Source: Bacillota bacterium (GTDB lineage: Bacteria > Bacillota > Clostridia > Oscillospirales > Oscillospiraceae). Taken from it: a DNA stretch of 64,000 bases. The notes under the pieces are model-generated. The model was not told the origin of the DNA. It made no database searches and worked only from the letters and a program-made list of their open reading frames with translations. This document shows, in pieces, positions 59,306 to 64,000 of this stretch. Numbering within the stretch: the stretch's first letter is position 1; each line of letters begins with the position of its first letter. The stretch covers positions 62,001 through 126,000 of the forward strand of contig JAEWKA010000007.1 of the NCBI GenBank assembly GCA_023386265.1. Reading direction: 5' to 3'. A program made the position numbers and the translations under genes.

Positions 59306-60541
59306 ATGAAGCAAACCACGAAATGGAGAAAATCCTTTTTTACCATTTATATAGGTCAGGCGTTTTCGCTACTGAGCTCAAGTGCGGTACAGTTCTCAAT
59401 TATTTGGTGGATTACCATGGAAACAGGTTCGGCAATGGCACTCACGATAGCAAGTGTCATAGGCTTGCTGCCACAAGCTGTTATTGGTTTGTTTGCAGGC
59501 GTTTGGATAGACAGGTTCAACCGTAAAACCATCATGATAATAGCTGATAGTGCAGTAGCGCTATCAAGCCTAGCATTAGGCGTATTATTTATTATAGGTA
59601 TTAAATCCCTTACAATAGTATATATCGTTTTATTTATCAGAGCTTTGGGTGAAACCTTCCATAAACCGGCCCTGCAAGCTGCTATTCCTCAATTGGTACC
59701 TTCGACAGAACTAACAAAAGCAGGCGGATTTGGTCAAATGATCAGCTCGGCATGCTCTATGGTAGGGCCTATGCTAGGCGCTTTTTTGATGAGCGTGACA
59801 ACACTTGAATATGCGATGTTTGTTGACGTTTTGGGTGCTGCCTTAGCTGTATCCACATTATCTTTTGCAAAAATTCCGGAACACGTAAGAGGACATCGGA
59901 GCAAATTAAGTTTCAAACAAGATATTAAGCAAGGGATCAGTGCCTTCAAAACAAACAAGGCGTTACTCCGGCTTACCATTCCGATGCTTATATCAACCAT
60001 CATTTTTGTGCCTTTGGGAACACTGCTTCCGCTCATGGTGAAAGATTATTTTAATGGTACGGCATGGCACAACGGCATTGTACAAACCTTGTTTTCTTGT
60101 GGGATGCTGATTGCAGCAATGGTGATCGGTATTACCGGAGGACTTAAGAAGCAGTTTTTAATGATCTCAATTTCAACAGGTTTATTAGGCATATTTGCAA
60201 TAATAGGCGGCATTTTGCCAGCACATTTATTTTGGGTATTCTGTATTGTTGTATTTGTAATGGGCGCAACGGGCATGGGTTTCAATATTCCCTTTACATC
60301 CTACATACAAAGAACCGTTCCTGCCGAAAACCTTGGAAAAGTGATATCGCTTGTCACAAGTGTCATGAGCTTTGCAGCGCCTGTTGGCATGTTTGTAGCA
60401 GGTCCGGTATCAGAAATCATAGGCGTAAGCAACTGGATGATTTCTGCAGGAATCGTTATGATTTTTGTAAGTTTTCTATGCTATTTTCTTACAAAAGCGT
60501 TTGATATTCCAGTGAACAGTGGGTATTCAAATGAAAAATAA
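59306..60541 (+). CDS. MFS efflux transporter, macrolide-efflux (Mef)-like
   Basis: Transporter of 411 residues with 12 hydrophobic segments. The start, 'WRKSFFTIYIGQAFSLLSSS', 'FSIIWWITMETGSA' and 'GLFAGVWIDRFNRKTIMIIA' match the MefA/MFS drug-efflux branch. 'MGATGMGFNIPFTSYIQRTV' is in the second half. It sits 4 bp behind the glycosyltransferase and shares its promoter. It may export the glycosylated drug or the drug itself. Family strong; drug substrate inferred. Confidence 0.82.
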   Translation: MKQTTKWRKSFFTIYIGQAFSLLSSSAVQFSIIWWITMETGSAMALTIASVIGLLPQAVIGLFAGVWIDRFNRKTIMIIADSAVALSSLALGVLFIIGIKSLTIVYIVLFIRALGETFHKPALQAAIPQLVPSTELTKAGGFGQMISSACSMVGPMLGAFLMSVTTLEYAMFVDVLGAALAVSTLSFAKIPEHVRGHRSKLSFKQDIKQGISAFKTNKALLRLTIPMLISTIIFVPLGTLLPLMVKDYFNGTAWHNGIVQTLFSCGMLIAAMVIGITGGLKKQFLMISISTGLLGIFAIIGGILPAHLFWVFCIVVFVMGATGMGFNIPFTSYIQRTVPAENLGKVISLVTSVMSFAAPVGMFVAGPVSEIIGVSNWMISAGIVMIFVSFLCYFLTKAFDIPVNSGYSNEK

Positions 60542-60800
60542 ATTTTTAAAAGGCATCTTGGGCGTAGCTCTTTTAACGATTTCTCCATTTTTGATGTTAG
60601 CAATTGTTGGCGTTTTCTATGTTGCATTTCAAATGATTTGTGGGGCATCATATACAGCAAGTGTTCAGTCATTTATTAATTTTATATACAATCTGATGCC
60701 ATACTTTTCGTATTTGACTGCTATTCCTGTAATTACGGTTATTTCAATACTAATATATAAAAACAGGCAATTTATCTTAAGTAAGCTGCAAAGGTACTGA
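60531..60800 (+). CDS. Small membrane protein, 89 residues
   Basis: Two hydrophobic helices ('ILGVALLTISPFLMLAIVGV' and 'YLTAIPVITVISILIYK') with basic ends. The ATG at 60531 overlaps the MFS stop by 11 bases, so it is co-translated; a GTG at 60519 is an alternative start. No family recognised. It could be an accessory subunit of the efflux protein. Confidence 0.6.
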   Translation: MKNKFLKGILGVALLTISPFLMLAIVGVFYVAFQMICGASYTASVQSFINFIYNLMPYFSYLTAIPVITVISILIYKNRQFILSKLQRY

Positions 60801-60843
60801 TTACTCGCTATAGGAATTATTATATAACTCTGTATTATTTAGA

Positions 60844-60872
60844 TTGACATAGTAAACCGAGTGTACTATAAT
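60844..60872 (+). promoter_or_regulatory. Consensus promoter of the MarR/NmrA genes
   Basis: Exact consensus TTGACA (60844-60849), 17-base spacer, exact TATAAT (60867-60872). Such a strong promoter implies tight repression by the palindrome around it. Confidence 0.92.
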
Positions 60873-60895
60873 AAAAGTACACTCGGTTTACTATG
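60848..60895. promoter_or_regulatory. Perfect 20-bp inverted repeat, probable MarR operator
   Basis: The arms (60848-60867 and 60876-60895) are perfectly complementary over 20 bases with an 8-base spacer. Each arm is itself nearly palindromic (AGTA-AC-x-GT-TACT pattern). So there are two dimer sites, one covering the -35/-10 spacer and one covering the transcription start. Confidence 0.88.
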
Positions 60896-60908
60896 TAGGG
60901 AGGATACA

Positions 60909-61337
60909 ATGTTAAAAATTATTCAAGCTGCAGAGCAAATTTCACTCTTTTGTCGGCTCAACATCAACTCAAAACGAGAGCTGCCAATCCGTTCGAGCGA
61001 AATGGGTATGCTGATCTATCTTTGCAAAACCGACGGGGATAATACCCCTATGGGAGTTGCACGCTTTTTTAATGTATCCAAAGCAATGGCGACAAACATG
61101 GTCACTTCTCTATATAAAAAAGGCTATATAGAAAAATTACCCTCGCCAAGCGATGGGCGAAGCCTTTTGCTCAATTCGACCGTAAAAGCTAAAACGCTGG
61201 TAGATAGCACCTATGACGAATACTTTAAAACTATGGCTGTCCTAAAAGAAAAAATGGGCGACGAAGATTTCAATGCTTTTCTCTTGCTCCTTGAAAAAGC
61301 AAATAAAATTCTACTGGAGGAAAAAAACCATGGGTAA
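60909..61337 (+). CDS. MarR-family transcriptional regulator
   Basis: Protein of 142 residues from ATG 60909 (GGGAGG upstream; a longer frame to 60861 runs through the operator). Winged HTH: 'TPMGVARFFNVSKAMATNMV' and the wing 'KLPSPSDGRSLLLNST' (residues ~45-100). Helical dimerisation ends. It probably represses its own promoter through the palindrome and responds to small phenolic, electrophilic or oxidative signals. Its stop overlaps the next gene by 8 bases. Confidence 0.88.
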   Translation: MLKIIQAAEQISLFCRLNINSKRELPIRSSEMGMLIYLCKTDGDNTPMGVARFFNVSKAMATNMVTSLYKKGYIEKLPSPSDGRSLLLNSTVKAKTLVDSTYDEYFKTMAVLKEKMGDEDFNAFLLLLEKANKILLEEKNHG

Positions 61338-62193
61338 GATTTTGGTAACAGGCGCACAGGGGAATATAGGAGCCTATGTGGCGCAGTATGCAATCTCAAG
61401 TGGAGAACAGGTTAAGGTAGCAAGCCGTGGGTTAAAAGCATTAGAAGCAGAGTATGGTAATAGTGCGGAATGTATATACTTTGACTTTACTGATAGCAGT
61501 AGTTTTGATGCTGCGCTGGATGGTGTAGACCGTGTGTTTATCGTTCGCCCACCACAGCTTGGAGATCCTGAGGATTTAAAGCCGTTTATTGAAGCAATGA
61601 AAAATAAGGGCGGGATTAAACTGGTCAGCTTTTTGTCCTTGATCGGTGTCGAGAAGAATCCTGCACCACCTCACCACAAGATTGAAAAATATATAGAACA
61701 GGCGAAGCTGCCATACTGTCATATACGACCCAGCTTCTTTATGCAGAACATCAGTGGTATTCATGCTTTTGAAATTAAGCATTTTGACCGTATCATAGTA
61801 CCGGTGAAGAATGCACTTACCAGCTTTATTGATGCGGAGGATATCGGATTTCTGGTTGCCAAAATACTATCGGTGTCTGAGAAACATCAAAATAAAGCAT
61901 ATTCTATCACCGGTCCTGAAGCAATAGATTACTGGCAGGTCGAAAGAATTCTTTCAGAGGAACTTGGACGTAAAATCACATACGCCAATCCGCAGCCCTT
62001 ATTTGCAAAAAAGTATTGGACTGATGTTCGCGGAGTCGATAAAGAATATGCGAGCGTTATGGGGATGCTTTATATGATGACGCGATTGGGAACAGCAAAA
62101 AAGATAACATCGACATTTGAAGAAGTTGCCGGAAGAAAGCCACAGGGCTTCCGTCAATTTGTTAAAAAGAATCTGAATGTGTGGGAAAGATAG
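61330..62193 (+). CDS. NmrA-like NAD(P)-binding protein (atypical SDR, quinone-oxidoreductase-2-like)
   Basis: Protein of 287 residues. N-terminal Rossmann motif 'ILVTGAQGNIGAYVAQYA' (GxxGxxG), 'DFTDSSSFDAALDGVDRVF' and the 'LPYCHIRPSFFMQNI' segment are typical of NmrA/QOR2-type proteins. These bind NADP and act as redox sensors or reduce quinones. The frame opens earlier at 61273, but ATG 61330 after GGAGG is right. Coupled to marR, so it is the likely effector or target of that switch. Confidence 0.85.
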   Translation: MGKILVTGAQGNIGAYVAQYAISSGEQVKVASRGLKALEAEYGNSAECIYFDFTDSSSFDAALDGVDRVFIVRPPQLGDPEDLKPFIEAMKNKGGIKLVSFLSLIGVEKNPAPPHHKIEKYIEQAKLPYCHIRPSFFMQNISGIHAFEIKHFDRIIVPVKNALTSFIDAEDIGFLVAKILSVSEKHQNKAYSITGPEAIDYWQVERILSEELGRKITYANPQPLFAKKYWTDVRGVDKEYASVMGMLYMMTRLGTAKKITSTFEEVAGRKPQGFRQFVKKNLNVWER

Positions 62194-62216
62194 ATGTCAT
62201 TAGATTTTATCTTTAC

Positions 62217-63701
62217 TCATTGAAAATAATAAATTTTTTCTGGTCCAGCAAGGGATTCCAAATCCGAACTTTTTATGTCCTTAAACGAGATAGCCTTTGA
62301 GCCGTCTTTATAATTAAAGGTTATAAGAATGTAATCGTCATAAACTACGACAGAGTTAACAAAACTGTCTATTAGCCTGCGTCTTTCATCAAGTTGGGTA
62401 ATATCTAGCACTCTGAAACGGCATATCCATTTTACTACCATGTCTCTAGGTATAAGTGGCTTTTGCATTTCTTCTTTTGTGATGCTAATTTCAAGCTCGT
62501 CCTTTACTTTTTCCAGTTCCTCAAGACGCTGCTTTGTCGACGGTGTAATGATACCAGCCTGAATTGCATTAAGCATGTTCTGTATGCCTTTTTCGGCATC
62601 TTGGAGCTGGCTCCGTAGAATAGGAAGCTCGCTGCTTTCACGTTGCTGGAGCTCAAAAACTGAATCAGCTAACTTTCCCACAAATGAATCGTCCATGATT
62701 TTTTCCATCACGGCATTAATGACAGCATCCTCTAACCAGAGCTTTTTAATTGACTTATGTCTTGAGGTACATTCCTTTTTCTGCTTGCTGTTCACACAGC
62801 GGTAATAGTGATATACCTGCTTAGACTGGCTTGTTCCACTTTCTCCAACCATAAAAGACTTACAAGTTCCACAAAAAAGCTTTGTTGTAAGTAAGTAATC
62901 GTCCTCTGCTTTATGTCGTGCAGGGGCTTTTTTGTTTTTTGCCATCTGCTCTTGAACACGTTCAAACAAATCAAATGGAACTATAGCGGGAACACCATCT
63001 GGCTGAACAATCTCACGGTATCGATATTCGCCAATATATTTACGATTGTGTAGAATGTTGGAAACAAAGTTTAGGTCAACTTCTTTTCCTCTTACACTTT
63101 TTATTCCCGTGCTGTTAAGATAATCAACGATTTCTTTCATTGTTGCACTTTCTGCATATCGAGTGAAAATATCAAGTACAACAGGGGCTGTTCTGGTATC
63201 AATTTGATAATGCTGCTCGTCATCTATGAAGAATCCAAAGGTGGGCGTCCCGCCGTTATATTTGCATTTCAATGCGTTCTCGGTATGCCCACGGACGACC
63301 TTCTCTGAGAGTTCCGCTGAGTAGTACTCTGCCATACCCTCTAGAACAGACTCAAGTAGAATGCCATCTGAACCATCAGCTATGTTTTCCTTTGCAGATA
63401 AAAGTTTTACGCTATTTTTTTTGAGTGCAGCCTTGTAATGCGCACTGTCATACCGGTTGCGAGCAAAGCGGTCAAGTTTCCACACTATTACAACGTCAAA
63501 CAGTCCCTTGGCACTTTCCTTTATCATACGTTGGAAATCAGGGCGGTTATCTGTTTTGGCGGATAATGCTCTGTCTATGTAAGTGCCGACTATAGTAATA
63601 TCGTTGTGTTCGGCGTATTCTTTGCATTCCCTGATTTGTCCATCAATGCTTTCCTCTCTCTGGTTATCCGAGGAATAGCGTGCGTAGATTACACCGTTCA
63701 C
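62217..63701 (-). CDS. Large serine recombinase (site-specific integrase/resolvase)
   Basis: Protein of 494 residues, GTG start after GGGAGG. The N-terminal resolvase domain has the catalytic serine (S10) in 'IYARYSSDNQ', and 'VVIVWKLDRFARNRYDS' with the conserved Arg residues. The recombinase domain ('GGTPTFGFFID', 'LHNRKYIGEYRYRE') and a zinc ribbon with C-x2-C 'CGTCKSF' and 'CVNSKQKKEC' (~285-320) follow, then a coiled coil (~365-425). This is the plan of integrases of phages, ICEs and SCCmec/Tn4451-like elements. It probably moved the AT-rich region it sits in; partner genes are not in the window. Confidence 0.93.
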   Translation of the reverse strand: MNGVIYARYSSDNQREESIDGQIRECKEYAEHNDITIVGTYIDRALSAKTDNRPDFQRMIKESAKGLFDVVIVWKLDRFARNRYDSAHYKAALKKNSVKLLSAKENIADGSDGILLESVLEGMAEYYSAELSEKVVRGHTENALKCKYNGGTPTFGFFIDDEQHYQIDTRTAPVVLDIFTRYAESATMKEIVDYLNSTGIKSVRGKEVDLNFVSNILHNRKYIGEYRYREIVQPDGVPAIVPFDLFERVQEQMAKNKKAPARHKAEDDYLLTTKLFCGTCKSFMVGESGTSQSKQVYHYYRCVNSKQKKECTSRHKSIKKLWLEDAVINAVMEKIMDDSFVGKLADSVFELQQRESSELPILRSQLQDAEKGIQNMLNAIQAGIITPSTKQRLEELEKVKDELEISITKEEMQKPLIPRDMVVKWICRFRVLDITQLDERRRLIDSFVNSVVVYDDYILITFNYKDGSKAISFKDIKSSDLESLAGPEKIYYFQ

Positions 63702-63782
63702 TTTTTTGCCTCCCTAAGCATATTTATAAGAGTCTGGCTATTTAAGCAATTTGTTCATTAGACATTATTTATAATTGATTTG

Positions 63783-63812
63783 ATTATACCACAAATTTAC
63801 ACAATTTTGCAA
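63783..63812 (-). promoter_or_regulatory. Promoter of the serine recombinase
   Basis: Minus strand: TTGCAA (63807-63812), 18-base spacer, TATAAT (63783-63788), about 80 bp before the GTG start. Confidence 0.65.
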
Positions 63813-63904
63813 TCAAGCTTGAATTAAAGGCCAAAATTAACGGTTGTTATCAATACCGTATCTTAGGCCATTTTGCAATTTTCTGATAATAAGGATAAAC
63901 TTCT

Positions 63905-63990
63905 ATATTTACAGAATTGAACTTGTGGCCCGTTGACCCTCAGTATGCTTAGTTGTAATAGGAGCTACTAATTGTTCCAGTTAGGCCACG
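63905..63990 (-). other. Degenerate tRNA-like sequence near the window end
   Basis: The minus strand has a T-loop-like AAGTTCAATTCT and an anticodon-like CTGAGGGTCAAC in the same spacing as the tRNA-Pro fragment at 56949. The aligned 31 bases (63914-63944 against 56964-56994) agree at 24. A 6-bp inverted repeat (GTGGCC at 63925, GGCCAC at 63984) encloses it. Stems are poorly paired, so it is not a working tRNA. It could be a decayed integration site. Confidence 0.3.
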
Positions 63991-64000
63991 GGATAAATAA

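Noticed and set aside
1..64000. CRISPR array, rRNA genes or replication origin
   Set aside because: No regularly spaced repeats, no rRNA-like conserved stretches and no DnaA-box clusters were noticed.

Overview
The window looks like chromosomal DNA from a strictly anaerobic, fermentative member of the Clostridia. An Oscillospirales-type organism is my best guess, but I cannot place it more precisely. The support is strong GGAGG-type ribosome binding sites, consensus -35/-10 promoters, a V-type ATPase operon, an SLH-domain surface protein, an oxygen-sensitive 2-hydroxyacyl-CoA dehydratase system and an anaerobic sulfite reductase. Most of the window has moderate GC. The last ~7 kb is visibly AT-richer and carries a site-specific recombinase. 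No rRNA, intact tRNA or CRISPR array was seen.

Layout. (1) 0.1-9.6 kb, plus strand: a regulator with two MerR-like domains, two SCP2-like proteins bracketing a class III aminotransferase and a split transketolase, then a large Old-Yellow-type FMN/Fe-S oxidoreductase and an MFS transporter; the substrate is unknown. (2) 9.6-10.3 kb, minus strand: two small zinc-ribbon membrane proteins. (3) 10.6-22.3 kb: a divergent LysR gene and a long plus-strand acyl-CoA cluster. It holds a FadN-like 3-hydroxyacyl-CoA dehydrogenase/enoyl-CoA hydratase, a thiolase, a CooC-like ATPase, two 2-hydroxyacyl-CoA dehydratase-family subunits, their activator ATPase, a 51-residue membrane peptide, a protein resembling part of acetyl-CoA synthase, and a CoA-transferase. 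(4) 22.4-29.4 kb: housekeeping and surface genes (TspO-like protein, Cu/Zn superoxide dismutase, cell-wall hydrolase, SLH protein) and a degenerate tandem tyrosine-recombinase-like protein.

(5) 29.6-47.6 kb: a sulfur-centred block. A minus-strand operon hemA-hemC-cobA/hemD-hemB-hemL-sirC-LysR makes siroheme precursors. It is divergent from asrABC, the siroheme-dependent anaerobic sulfite reductase. Next comes a minus-strand operon encoding a GltS-like sodium symporter, a sulfoacetaldehyde-acetyltransferase (Xsc)-like ThDP enzyme, a second ThDP enzyme and a 3-hydroxyacyl-CoA dehydrogenase, with its own LysR gene. The two LysR proteins at the ends of this block are paralogues. An attractive reading is sulfonate uptake, C-S cleavage to sulfite, then reduction to sulfide. 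A 15-bp palindrome occurs in front of both the symporter operon and its LysR gene.

(6) 48.0-56.6 kb: a complete V-type ATPase operon (H-I-K-E-C-F-A-B-D) whose rotor subunit has the residues expected for Na+ binding. (7) 56.7-64.0 kb: a scarred, AT-rich accessory region. It starts with an IS3-type transposase remnant and the 3' half of a tRNA-Pro gene. It then carries a TetR-controlled glycosyltransferase plus MFS efflux cassette, a MarR/NmrA pair under a striking palindromic promoter-operator, and a large serine recombinase.
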